Source: Bacillota bacterium (lineage in GTDB: Bacteria > Bacillota > Limnochordia > Darwinibacteriales > DTU012). From it: DNA of 28,753 bases. This document shows, piece by piece, positions 15,274 to 23,096 of this stretch; the stretch's first letter is position 1, and the number at the start of each line of letters is the position of its first letter. The position numbers were made by a program, and so were the translations under genes. The stretch covers positions 1 through 28,753 of the forward strand of contig JAAYLQ010000133.1 of the NCBI GenBank assembly GCA_012521805.1, read 5' to 3'. The notes beneath the pieces are model-generated. The model saw only the letters and a program-made list of their open reading frames with translations. It was not told the origin of the DNA and ran no database searches.

Positions 15274-15996
15274 TTATATTACAAGGCCGCCATCAACATG
15301 GATGACTTGACCTGTAATGTACTGATTTGCATCAGAAACCAAAAAGTGAACCAATTCAGCTACATCTGATACCTCGCCCACTCGGCCGAGGGGAATCAGT
15401 TTAGTGATTTCTGCTTTTTGTTTATCACTCAACACGCGAGTCATTTCAGTATCAATATACCCAGGCGCAACGGCATTTACTAATATTTGTCGCGACGCCA
15501 CTTCTTTAGCCAAAGATTTGGTTAGGCCGATAACTCCAGCCTTTGCGGCCGCATAGTTAGCTTGGCCAGGATTGCCGGCAACACCTACAATCGACGAAAT
15601 GTTAACAATCCGTCCGTACCTCTGCTTCAGCATTTGGCGAATTACAGCGCGGCAGAGGTAAAATGTGCCGGTGAGATTTACCTGGATTACCTGATCCCAA
15701 TCCTGATCGCCCATGCGCATCAGCAAATTATCTTTTGTAATTCCCGCATTATTTACTAAAACATCAATCCGGTTGAAATGCTCAAGTGTGGTTTTCACCA
15801 ACTGCTCAACATCATCTGTTTTACTGATATCTGCCTTAACGGGCAGGATTTGGGGATGATCAAATTCTGCCAGCAGCGCTTCACTGCGGCCGCATACCAC
15901 CACATTCATGCCAGCTTGCTGCAAGCGCTCTGCAATAGCTCTGCCGATTCCCCTGGTTGCACCTGTAACAATAGCTGTTTTTCTAGTTTCGCTCAC
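15274..15996 (-). CDS. fabG: 3-oxoacyl-ACP reductase
   Basis: FabG is the NADPH-dependent reductase of the elongation cycle. The 240-aa short-chain dehydrogenase has the cofactor loop TGATRGIGRA (11-20), NNAG (82-85), and the catalytic S135, Y148 and K152 in NISSIVGVAGNPGQANYAAA. GYIDTEMTR and the final GQVIHVDGG are typical. The start is a GTG at 15996 with AGGGGTG upstream; it follows fabD by 12 bases. Confidence 0.97.
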   Translation of the reverse strand: MSETRKTAIVTGATRGIGRAIAERLQQAGMNVVVCGRSEALLAEFDHPQILPVKADISKTDDVEQLVKTTLEHFNRIDVLVNNAGITKDNLLMRMGDQDWDQVIQVNLTGTFYLCRAVIRQMLKQRYGRIVNISSIVGVAGNPGQANYAAAKAGVIGLTKSLAKEVASRQILVNAVAPGYIDTEMTRVLSDKQKAEITKLIPLGRVGEVSDVAELVHFLVSDANQYITGQVIHVDGGLVI

Positions 15997-16008
15997 AGAT
16001 AAACACCC

Positions 16009-16878
16009 CTATGGAAACGAGATTAGTTCAAGATTCTCAGTGATCCGCTTGGTTAAACCAACCAACACATTGCCTGGACCAATTTCCACCAGGGCGGTCG
16101 CTCCCAGCTGTTCCAGAGCTTTAATGTTGCCGATCCAGTCTACTGGTTTGGAAATCTGTGCAACCAGTTCCATTTTAACCTGTTCTGCGGTGGTAATCAA
16201 GCGGCTGTTTATATTGCTGATAACTGGATATTTCGGATCAGAGAAAGCAAACTGCTCAATGTATCTGCCAAACTGTTCAGCAGCTCTTTCCATTAAACTG
16301 GAGTGAAACGGTCCACTTACCCCCAACTTAATTGTCCGTTTAGCTCCCCTCTCCTCAGCCAGCTTACTGGCATGCTCTACCGCCTCTGTTTGGCCGCTGA
16401 TAACATACTGATCAGGACAGTTATAGTTCGCAACTGTAACTGTTCCAACCTGCTGCGCTTGGGCAACAATCTCTTCTACTGTATCAGCATCCAAACCGAG
16501 AATTGCTGTCATCTGCCCTGGTGTAGGTGAGTCATGCATCAGCTCTCCACGGCGGGCAACAATTTTAACCCCATCACTGAATTCGACAGCACCTGCTGCG
16601 ATAAAAGCAGTCACCATGCCCAGACTGTGACCAAGCAGTACTTTAGGGGTGGCAGTCTTAATATATTCTGACCAAAAACTGATACACGTTACCATGATCG
16701 CAGGCTGAGCATACTGGGTGCTGGATAGCTTTTCAAGCGGCCCTTTTTGGCACAGCTCCAGCAGATCATAACCTAAAATCTCGCTAGCTTGATCAAAATA
16801 GCGTTTTTGGGATGCATAAAGATCAGCAGCCATTCCCACTTTTTGAACCCCTTGACCGGGAAATGCACAAGCTATCAT
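16009..16878 (-). CDS. fabD: Malonyl-CoA:ACP transacylase
   Basis: FabD loads malonate onto acyl carrier protein. The 289-aa protein starts MIACAFPGQGVQ, has the nucleophile S85 in GHSLG, R110 for carboxylate binding (ARRGELM) and H192 in SGPFHSSLM. The ATG at 16878 overlaps the fabH stop by four bases (ATGA) and has GGA eight bases upstream; the frame is open for 13 more codons inside fabH, but that extension has no family counterpart. Confidence 0.97.
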   Translation of the reverse strand: MIACAFPGQGVQKVGMAADLYASQKRYFDQASEILGYDLLELCQKGPLEKLSSTQYAQPAIMVTCISFWSEYIKTATPKVLLGHSLGMVTAFIAAGAVEFSDGVKIVARRGELMHDSPTPGQMTAILGLDADTVEEIVAQAQQVGTVTVANYNCPDQYVISGQTEAVEHASKLAEERGAKRTIKLGVSGPFHSSLMERAAEQFGRYIEQFAFSDPKYPVISNINSRLITTAEQVKMELVAQISKPVDWIGNIKALEQLGATALVEIGPGNVLVGLTKRITENLELISFP

Positions 16879-17870
16879 AATATCATTCCTCCCCACCGCA
16901 CCAATGCAGATCCCCATGTCAGCCCTGCTCCGAATCCTACCAGCAGCACTAAATCGCCACTTTTCAGCTGGCCCGCTTCGTCCAGCTCGGTTAGGGCAAT
17001 GGGAATACTGGCGGCTGAAGTATTACCGTATCGATCCACATTGACATAAATCCGTTCCCTATCAATATTCAACCGATCTGCAGCAGCTTTGATAATGCGA
17101 ACGTTAGCCTGATGCGGTACAAACCAACTAACCTCACTACAGGCAGTTCCTGCCTTTTCCAACACCCGATTACTGGAATCACAAATCACCCTGACAGCGA
17201 ATTTAAAAACCTCACTGCCGGACATCTTTACATAATGTGACTTATTTTCGATCGTTTCTAGCTGAGCCGGCATCCGCGATCCGCCAGCCGGTACATGTAA
17301 CAGTCCAGCGCCTGAGCCATCAGCACCAATTTCCGATGCTATAATCCCATAACCGGTTTCTACAGGCCCCAATACTGCTGCCCCAGCTCCATCTCCAAAG
17401 AGAACACAGGTAGACCGGTCAGAATAGTCGATTAAGCGGCTGATAACATCAACACCAATTACCAAAACCCGCTGATACCCCGCCTTCACCATTGTGCGGC
17501 CAACTTCCAAGCCATAGATAAAACCGGAGCAGGCTGCAGCTAAATCAAAAGCGGCTGCGCCCTTTGCTTTTAACCGATCCTGAATGATACAAGCTGTTGC
17601 TGGAAAGGGCATATCGGGAGTTGTGGTTGCTGCAATAATTAGATCGAGCTCATCGGCTTTGACACCTGCGGCTGCCAATGCCTGCAGCGCAGCCTCGTAA
17701 CCTAAATCTGAGGCAGCAATCTCAGGATCTGCTATATACCGCTGTTTAATACCGGTGCGTGTAGTAATCCATTCATCACTAGTATCTACCATTGCTTCTA
17801 AATCTGCGTTAGTTAAGATCCGATTGGGGACTGCTTTTCCCAAACCAAGGATGCCGACATCAGAAATCAC
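16875..17870 (-). CDS. fabH: 3-oxoacyl-ACP synthase III (KAS III)
   Basis: FabH starts each fatty acid by condensing an acyl-CoA primer with malonyl-ACP, so it sets straight or branched chain type. The 331-aa protein has C114 in LAAACSGFIYGLE, H253 in VPHQANVRII and N283 in YGNTSAASIP, the complete triad, plus the N-terminal DTSDEWITTRTGI. The GTG start at 17870 has GGAAGGTGA upstream in the end of plsX. It is coupled to fabD. Confidence 0.97.
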   Translation of the reverse strand: MISDVGILGLGKAVPNRILTNADLEAMVDTSDEWITTRTGIKQRYIADPEIAASDLGYEAALQALAAAGVKADELDLIIAATTTPDMPFPATACIIQDRLKAKGAAAFDLAAACSGFIYGLEVGRTMVKAGYQRVLVIGVDVISRLIDYSDRSTCVLFGDGAGAAVLGPVETGYGIIASEIGADGSGAGLLHVPAGGSRMPAQLETIENKSHYVKMSGSEVFKFAVRVICDSSNRVLEKAGTACSEVSWFVPHQANVRIIKAAADRLNIDRERIYVNVDRYGNTSAASIPIALTELDEAGQLKSGDLVLLVGFGAGLTWGSALVRWGGMIL

Positions 17871-17875
17871 TTATG

Positions 17876-18871
17876 TCACCTTCCCATCAATTCTGCAATA
17901 GACTCCACCACTTGGTTTTCTGCTGCATCTTTAGCAACCCGAATCGCGTTGCGGATCGCTTTTTGGTTGGAGCTGCCGTGGGCAACTATCACTGCGCCTT
18001 TGACTCCCAACAGGGGAGCACCTCCGTATTCTGTGTAATCCATTTTCTTTTTGATGTTGGCAAAGCCAGGGCGTAAAACCAATGCCGCCAGCTTGCGGGG
18101 CAGGGAAGCTGTCAGCTCCTCTTTCAGCATACTGAACAGCCCAGAACCTAAACCTTCTGCAAATTTTAGGACAATATTGCCTACAAATCCATCACAAACA
18201 ACTACATCCACTTCCCCAGTGGGGATGTCCCTGCCTTCAATGTTACCGATAAAATTGATATCTGCTGCCTCATTCAAGGTTTGATAAGCTTTTTGAACTG
18301 CATCATTGCCTTTTGTAGGCTCTTCGCCTACATTAAGCAGCCCAACCTTTGGATTAGTTCTGCCCAGCACTTTCTCGGCATAGATTGCACCCATGTAAGC
18401 AAACTGCACTAATTGACTGGGACGACAGTCAACATTAGCTCCAACGTCAACCATCAGACAAACACCTTTGATTGTCGGCATTAATGAGGTAATCGCTGGC
18501 CGCTCGATTCCTTTGATCCTGCCAATCCCAAATAATGCAGCGGCCATGCAGGCCCCGGTGTTTCCAGCGCTGACCATCCCTGCGGCCTCTCCCTGCTTGA
18601 CTAAACGGGCCGCGACGTTAATCGAAGCATCCTTTTTTGTGCGCACCGCTTCAATGGGAGCCTCATCCATCCCAACCTGCTCTGAAGCATGCACTATTTC
18701 AATCAAGTCACTACCGGGCTTTCCCTTAATCATGGGTGCCAGCACCTGTTCATTGCCGGTCAAGAGAATTGGAATTCGGTCTAAGCTGGCTGCCTGCAGA
18801 CAACCTGCAACTATTTGTTCAGGCGCAAAATCGCCACCAAAACCATCTACCGCGATCTTAATTGGAATCAC
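17876..18871 (-). CDS. plsX: Phosphate acyltransferase PlsX
   Basis: PlsX makes acyl-phosphate from acyl-ACP, feeding PlsY for the first acyl step of phospholipid synthesis. The 331-aa frame has KIAVDGFGGDFAPEQIV, ASINVAARLVKQGEA, VSAGNTGACMAAALFGIGRI and the C-terminal YGGAPLLGVKG. The usable GTG at 18871 is only about one base from its AAGGGGA site and precedes the family start by three residues. The typical PlsX N-terminus (M-K-I-A-V-D) aligns with an ATT codon at 18862, a possible rare start. It overlaps the end of fapR by 14 bases (5 if ATT is used), in the classic fapR-plsX-fabD order. Confidence 0.96.
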   Translation of the reverse strand: MIPIKIAVDGFGGDFAPEQIVAGCLQAASLDRIPILLTGNEQVLAPMIKGKPGSDLIEIVHASEQVGMDEAPIEAVRTKKDASINVAARLVKQGEAAGMVSAGNTGACMAAALFGIGRIKGIERPAITSLMPTIKGVCLMVDVGANVDCRPSQLVQFAYMGAIYAEKVLGRTNPKVGLLNVGEEPTKGNDAVQKAYQTLNEAADINFIGNIEGRDIPTGEVDVVVCDGFVGNIVLKFAEGLGSGLFSMLKEELTASLPRKLAALVLRPGFANIKKKMDYTEYGGAPLLGVKGAVIVAHGSSNQKAIRNAIRVAKDAAENQVVESIAELMGR

Positions 18872-19430
18872 TCCCCTTGTAATCTAAGGCAGCAATAACA
18901 AACTCACCACGAAAAACCACCCGCTGATTAACCCGGCTCTCAACGCTTATAGTGTGCCGAGAACCCTGCTTTTTTATCAGCTCAGCTTTGGCCACAACCC
19001 TTTCACCACTTCTAACTGGATGAAGGTAGCGAATTTGAGCTGATGCAGTTAAAGCAACATCTGCATCAACTAAAGCCACAGCTAAGGAATTGGCTTGGGC
19101 AAACAAGTAGTGCCCCCGCAGTATATCTGTCCGCTTAAAAGTCATATCCTGAGTGGTAGTCAAAAGTGAGAGTGCATGCTGCCCGATATTTAAATCAATC
19201 AGCTCGCCAATTACCTCAAAATCTTCCATAGCCCGCAGCTTAGCATAGTTTTTCTTAGCTACTGATTTAATCCGTTCCCGCAGCTCGGGAATACCTAAAG
19301 CCATTCGGTCCAAACGCACTGTGGCAACACTGACATCCAGCCGTTCAGCTATCTGCTGATCAGTCAAAAATGGTTCTTCGTTAAGCAGCGTCTGCAGCTG
19401 CCTGCGGCGTTGTTCTCGAGTGGATGTCAT
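18858..19430 (-). CDS. fapR: Fatty-acid and phospholipid regulator FapR
   Basis: FapR represses lipid-synthesis genes and is released by malonyl-CoA. The 190-aa protein has a DeoR-like helix-turn-helix at the N-terminus (FLTDQQIAERLDVSVATVRL), a linking helix, and a hot-dog ligand domain (RGHYLFAQANSLAVALVDAD, then ASAQIRYLHPVRSGERVVAK). I use the ATG at 19430, eight bases after AGGAGG; the ATG at 19436 is only two bases from it. The gene lies just below a FapR-like palindrome, so autoregulation and control of plsX-fabHDG-acpP-fabF-rnc are expected. Confidence 0.95.
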   Translation of the reverse strand: MTSTREQRRRQLQTLLNEEPFLTDQQIAERLDVSVATVRLDRMALGIPELRERIKSVAKKNYAKLRAMEDFEVIGELIDLNIGQHALSLLTTTQDMTFKRTDILRGHYLFAQANSLAVALVDADVALTASAQIRYLHPVRSGERVVAKAELIKKQGSRHTISVESRVNQRVVFRGEFVIAALDYKGSDSN

Positions 19431-19443
19431 TATCATGACCTCC

Positions 19444-19463
19444 TAATAACACCTGGTGCTAAT
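19444..19463 (-). promoter_or_regulatory. FapR-like operator
   Basis: The minus strand reads ATTAGCACCAGGTGTTATTA, with a central CACC-GGTG inverted repeat. It resembles the TTAGTACC...TACTAA palindrome known for Bacillus FapR, recalled from memory. It spans roughly +2 to +21 of the promoter at 19472-19500, where a bound repressor would block start or escape. Confidence 0.75.
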
Positions 19464-19471
19464 TCAGCTTT

Positions 19472-19500
19472 AGTATATCCAAAAATTGGCTGGCTGTAAA
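19472..19500 (-). promoter_or_regulatory. Sigma-A promoter of the fapR operon
   Basis: TTTACA (19495-19500) and TATACT (19472-19477) on the minus strand with a 17-base spacer. It lies after the rpmF terminator, about 40 bases before the fapR start. Confidence 0.85.
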
Positions 19501-19511
19501 CCCTTTTTTGC

Positions 19512-19541
19512 AAAAAAAATGATAGAGATTGCTCTCTATCA
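19512..19541 (-). terminator. Terminator of yceD-rpmF
   Basis: On the minus strand TGATAGAGA and TCTCTATCA pair over 9 bp with loop GCAA, followed by eight T. It is a textbook intrinsic terminator about 20 bases after the rpmF stop. Confidence 0.93.
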
Positions 19542-19559
19542 CTATTTGCTGCTGCAAAA

Positions 19560-19742
19560 CTATTCAGCTTTAGCTGTCACAACCTGACGTCCTTTATAGT
19601 AACCGCAGTTTGAACAAACGCGGTGTGGTAATTTTGGTTCATGACATTGAGGACATTCAACACCGCTGACAAGTTTAACCTTCCAGTGGGCACGACGGTT
19701 GCGACCCCTTCTTTTTGAAACCTTTCTCTTTGGCACTGCCAT
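19560..19742 (-). CDS. rpmF: 50S ribosomal protein L32
   Basis: L32 (60 aa) has the typical MAVPKRKVSKRRGRNRRAHW start and a four-cysteine zinc site: C30 and C33 (CPQC), C43 and C46 (CSNC). This is the zinc-binding form. It lies below yceD and above fapR, the standard arrangement. Confidence 0.97.
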   Translation of the reverse strand: MAVPKRKVSKRRGRNRRAHWKVKLVSGVECPQCHEPKLPHRVCSNCGYYKGRQVVTAKAE

Positions 19743-19762
19743 TGCTGCATCCTCCTCTCTTG

Positions 19763-20290
19763 TTATTGATCCTTTAACAAGTCAGCTAATACAGCCAAGC
19801 GAGGATCTGGCTTATGTGGATTACACTGACATGTCGTTTCATTTAATGCTTGACCGCAGTCAGGGCAGATTCCTCTGCAATCGGTGCGGCAAACTGCCTT
19901 CATTGGTATATCTAACAGAACAGACTCGGTAATCAGTTCTGATATGTCGATATAGTCACCTTGGTAAGTGGAAACTTCCTCAGCTAGTTCGGAAAACCCA
20001 GTTCCAGTTCTGCTGTTCTTGCTTGTCTGGGGTACAAATTCTTCGACAAAATCCGCTTCAATATGATAGATAAACGGCTCTAAACAGCGAGAACACTCAA
20101 GTATCACACTTGTAGCTAAGGTTCCTGTAACCAGAAAGCCATCCTCTGTTTTCACAGCTGTACCTCGAACTGTGAGGGGAGAATGAAACTCACCGACTTG
20201 GGCTAATTCTGGATATTCTTTAACAGGAATCTCTTCTTCAAAAGCCAGCATACTACCAACTTTACTTAGGGCAGAAATTTTTATCTGCAT
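19763..20290 (-). CDS. yceD: YceD/DUF177 family protein
   Basis: A 175-aa protein of the DUF177 family, linked in bacteria and plants to 23S rRNA accumulation; the exact role here is inferred from the family and from its pairing with rpmF. The core has LECSRCLEPF, and the C-terminal part carries a cysteine cluster (CRTDCRGICPDCG, then CQC) that may bind zinc, as in many Bacillota members. The ATG at 20290 follows GAGGTG; a longer frame to 20344 would run through the promoter. Confidence 0.9.
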   Translation of the reverse strand: MQIKISALSKVGSMLAFEEEIPVKEYPELAQVGEFHSPLTVRGTAVKTEDGFLVTGTLATSVILECSRCLEPFIYHIEADFVEEFVPQTSKNSRTGTGFSELAEEVSTYQGDYIDISELITESVLLDIPMKAVCRTDCRGICPDCGQALNETTCQCNPHKPDPRLAVLADLLKDQ

Positions 20291-20306
20291 GCTGTTCACC
20301 TCATAA

Positions 20307-20335
20307 ATTATACAAAGATTGGCTGTAACTGTCAA
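20307..20335 (-). promoter_or_regulatory. Consensus sigma-A promoter of yceD-rpmF
   Basis: On the minus strand a perfect TTGACA (20330-20335), 17-base spacer and perfect TATAAT (20307-20312). The start site would be near 20300, giving a leader of only about 10 bases that is essentially the ribosome-binding site. Confidence 0.93.
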
Positions 20336-20454
20336 GCCTAACACAGCCTTTACGTTAATTATTACTCGCTCCCACTAATACTAACCGGGAACTTCATCAG
20401 AATATATTGGCTGATCAGAAGAAAATTCCTGCTCAGATCCTGTTTTCGCAGTTA

Positions 20455-21375
20455 TTATTTAAAGATCTGATTGATGTCCTCAATCATGATTTTAGTCCCT
20501 GTCAGTCCTCCCGAAGCAGCGTACCAAACTTGAGAAGTCAGGTAGATAATTCGATCAGATTTATAAGCATTTAAAGACCGGACAATCTCATTATCCAGCA
20601 CCTGCTCTGCAGATATACTACCGCCAACTGTAGCAGCCCGGTCGACTACAAACAGAAAATCCGGATTAATCCGAGCTAAATATTCAAAGGAGACATTCTG
20701 GCCGTGATTGGCAATCTCAATATTTGGATCTGCAGGGGGAAAACCAAATTCTTTATGAATCACTCCAAAACGAGAGTTTGGACCAAATGCACTTAAAGCA
20801 CCATCATTAGCCATTATCAACAGTCCATTGGCACCAAGGTTGGCAGCTTCTGCCTGGATTGCCGCAAATTCTTGTTCAATTTTGGCAAGTTCCGCTTCAA
20901 CAAACTCTTTTTGATCGAAAATTTCCCCAAGAATCCGCAGATTGTGGGCAAAAGAACCTAAATAATCAGCTGTATCGATCGTCAAGTATACAGTTGGTGC
21001 AATGCGAGCCAATTCAGGATAGACCGAAGCCTGGCGTCCCCCAATCAAAATCAGATCAGGCCGCAGTTCATAAACCTTCTCAAAATTCGGTTCAAACAGG
21101 GTTCCTACATCAACATACTCCCGGCCATTATAGTGGGCAAGATAGGCCGGAATGCTTGACTTAGGCAAACCCACTACTTTAACTCCCATATTATCCAAAG
21201 TATCTAAAATTGCGTAATCAAATACAACGACAGTTTGCGGGTTTTTCGGCACTACCGCGGTACCGAGCTCATGAGAAATCTTAATTTGGGCTTGAACTTG
21301 AGCGCTGCCTGCTGTTACTACAAAAATCAGCAGCACAGCCGCAAAAATCTGAGTTAACTTCTTCACTTTGATCAT
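20455..21375 (-). CDS. Ferric-siderophore substrate-binding protein, YclQ/CeuE-like
   Basis: A 306-aa periplasmic-binding-protein-fold receptor for iron-siderophore. The mature start ISHELGTAVVPKNPQTVVVF and FDYAILDTLDNMGVKVVGLP are typical of the YclQ/CeuE group. H224 (NHGQNVSFE) and Y285 (WYAASGG) align with residues that complete iron coordination in CeuE, suggesting catecholate siderophores. The signal peptide (about 1-30) ends in AQVQAQ with no lipobox, and the whole protein has no cysteine, so it is not a lipoprotein. The ATG at 21375 follows GAGGTG; a GTG nine bases upstream is part of that site. It is the last gene of the operon; no clear terminator is seen in the 165-base gap below it. 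Confidence 0.9.
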   Translation of the reverse strand: MIKVKKLTQIFAAVLLIFVVTAGSAQVQAQIKISHELGTAVVPKNPQTVVVFDYAILDTLDNMGVKVVGLPKSSIPAYLAHYNGREYVDVGTLFEPNFEKVYELRPDLILIGGRQASVYPELARIAPTVYLTIDTADYLGSFAHNLRILGEIFDQKEFVEAELAKIEQEFAAIQAEAANLGANGLLIMANDGALSAFGPNSRFGVIHKEFGFPPADPNIEIANHGQNVSFEYLARINPDFLFVVDRAATVGGSISAEQVLDNEIVRSLNAYKSDRIIYLTSQVWYAASGGLTGTKIMIEDINQIFK

Positions 21376-21392
21376 GCTGATCACCTCGTAAA

Positions 21393-22148
21393 TTAGTAAT
21401 AGATGCAGATGCGGTTGTTATTGACAGTCTCAATGTGGAAATCAAGATCGTAGATGTCTGTTAACAGCGACCGATCAATTATTTCGTTAGCAGTGCCAAC
21501 TTTTACTACTGCGCCATTATTCATGGCAATAATGAAATCTGAATAACAGGAGGCAAAGTTAATGTCATGAATTACGATAATCACTGTTTTACCTAAATCT
21601 TCCACCAGCCGCCGCAGCATTTTCATAATCTCTACCGAATGCTTCATATCAAGGTTGTTCAGGGGTTCATCAAGGAGAATATATTCTGTGTCCTGTGCTA
21701 TTACCATAGCAATATAAGCCCGCTGCCGTTGACCGCCGCTTAACTGATCCAGATATTTATCCTGAATATCTGCTAGTCCCATATAGCTGATGGCTAAGTC
21801 TACCTGATCCCAATCAGCTTTAGTCAAATTTCCGCGGCAGTGGGGAAATCGACCAAAACTAACCAGCTCCCTAATTGTTAAGCGCAGATCAGTATGGTTA
21901 GTCTGTTTTAAGATAGAAATCTTTTTTGCCAGTTCCCGGTTATCCCAGTCACTCAGCTCAATCTGATCGATATATACCTCCCCTCCATCTTTTGGAATCA
22001 ACCTGCTAATAACAGCCAATAAGGTACTTTTACCAGCGCCATTAGGTCCAATAAGAGATGTAATCTTCCCCTTAGGAATACGGATGCAGACTTCATCGAC
22101 AACCTTCAAATCACCATAGCTCTTAGTTACATTGCGAACCTCAATCAC
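21393..22148 (-). CDS. Siderophore ABC transporter ATPase, YclP/FecE-like
   Basis: The 251-aa nucleotide-binding subunit powers siderophore import. Walker A is GPNGAGKST (about 34-42), the signature LSGGQRQRAYIAM, Walker B YILLDEP, with D-loop NNLD and H-loop IVIHDIN. The start is a GTG at 22148, three bases from the permease stop. The group assignment rests on sequence style and on the order permease-permease-ATPase-binding protein, the same as yclNOPQ of Bacillus. Confidence 0.94.
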   Translation of the reverse strand: MIEVRNVTKSYGDLKVVDEVCIRIPKGKITSLIGPNGAGKSTLLAVISRLIPKDGGEVYIDQIELSDWDNRELAKKISILKQTNHTDLRLTIRELVSFGRFPHCRGNLTKADWDQVDLAISYMGLADIQDKYLDQLSGGQRQRAYIAMVIAQDTEYILLDEPLNNLDMKHSVEIMKMLRRLVEDLGKTVIIVIHDINFASCYSDFIIAMNNGAVVKVGTANEIIDRSLLTDIYDLDFHIETVNNNRICIYY

Positions 22149-22151
22149 AGT

Positions 22152-23096
22152 CTACTTCTCCTTTACAAGTAATCTGATAAAGTAAATTCCGCCGCAGAGA
22201 TTAATTAAAGTACTAATCGGTACTGCGAAATTTAAGATATGTTCTACAAACAACTGGCCGCCAACCAAAGTGATAATGCTGAGGAGAAAGGCTCCAAGAA
22301 TAATTGTGCGGTGGCGGTAGGCAGCCAGCAGCTGCCAAGCTAAATTAACCACCAACAATCCGAGAAAAGTAAGGGGACCAACCAAAGCAGTGGCGGTAGA
22401 TACCAGGATAACCACCATTACTAAAAGGCGCCAAACAAGCTGATCATAGGCCACTCCTAAATTTACTGCTTGATCTCTGCCTAAAGCGAGCACATCAAGG
22501 ACCGAGAAATACCGCCAGCTGAGCAGGAACACCACGCCACAGCTGATTACAGCAATTGTGAGGATGTTCAAGTTTATACTGTTGAAACTAGCAAACATTC
22601 TCCCCTGCAGAATTGTAAATTCGTTGGGATCGATTATCATCTGCATAAAGGAGGACAAACTCTGAAACAGAGTCCCGATAATTAATCCGACCAGCAGTAG
22701 AAAGAATACATTGCCAGCTTCCCGCCTCATTATCGTTTTAAAAACCAGCAGAGTAAAACCGACCATCAATAACACCGTTACAATAAAGTTTAAATTTACA
22801 TTGCGCACTAAAAGACTGCTGGACCCTGAGAAGAAAATAATCACAGTCTGCCAGAGCATGTAAAGAGAATCAAGTCCCATCACGCTCGGTGTTAAGATGC
22901 GATTGTGAGTTATGGTCTGAAATATGGCGGTCGAGAGAGAAATCGCTGCACCAGTAATAATAATTGCCAAAATCCGAGGCAGCCGCCTTGACAGAGCATA
23001 ATCCCAGTTGCGTGCATTTAGTCCAATTGTTAAATAAAGTCCAGCAACCGCTACAGCTAGAACTGTTAAAATTATCAATCTTTGTTTGTTGCTCAT
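22152..23096 (-). CDS. Siderophore ABC transporter permease, YclO/FecC-D-like
   Basis: A 314-aa FecCD-family membrane protein with about nine hydrophobic segments. The family motif LSRRLPRILAIIITGAAISL is at the N-terminus, ALGRDQAVNLGVAYDQL forms the ATPase-coupling loop, and GPLTFLGLLVVNLAW is present. It forms the channel with the partner at 23093-24016; the ATG overlaps that stop by four bases (ATGA). Confidence 0.93.
   Translation of the reverse strand: MSNKQRLIILTVLAVAVAGLYLTIGLNARNWDYALSRRLPRILAIIITGAAISLSTAIFQTITHNRILTPSVMGLDSLYMLWQTVIIFFSGSSSLLVRNVNLNFIVTVLLMVGFTLLVFKTIMRREAGNVFFLLLVGLIIGTLFQSLSSFMQMIIDPNEFTILQGRMFASFNSINLNILTIAVISCGVVFLLSWRYFSVLDVLALGRDQAVNLGVAYDQLVWRLLVMVVILVSTATALVGPLTFLGLLVVNLAWQLLAAYRHRTIILGAFLLSIITLVGGQLFVEHILNFAVPISTLINLCGGIYFIRLLVKEK

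Noticed and set aside
15908..16306. 132-codon plus-strand frame across fabG-fabD
   Set aside because: Spans the junction of two certain minus-strand genes and looks random.
18468..18887. 139-codon plus-strand frame opposite plsX
   Set aside because: Shadow of plsX; no ribosome-binding site or family resemblance.
20392..20421. Hairpin CTTCATCAG...CTGATCAGAAG below the siderophore operon
   Set aside because: The stem is bulged and no T tract follows on either strand, so it is not a convincing terminator.
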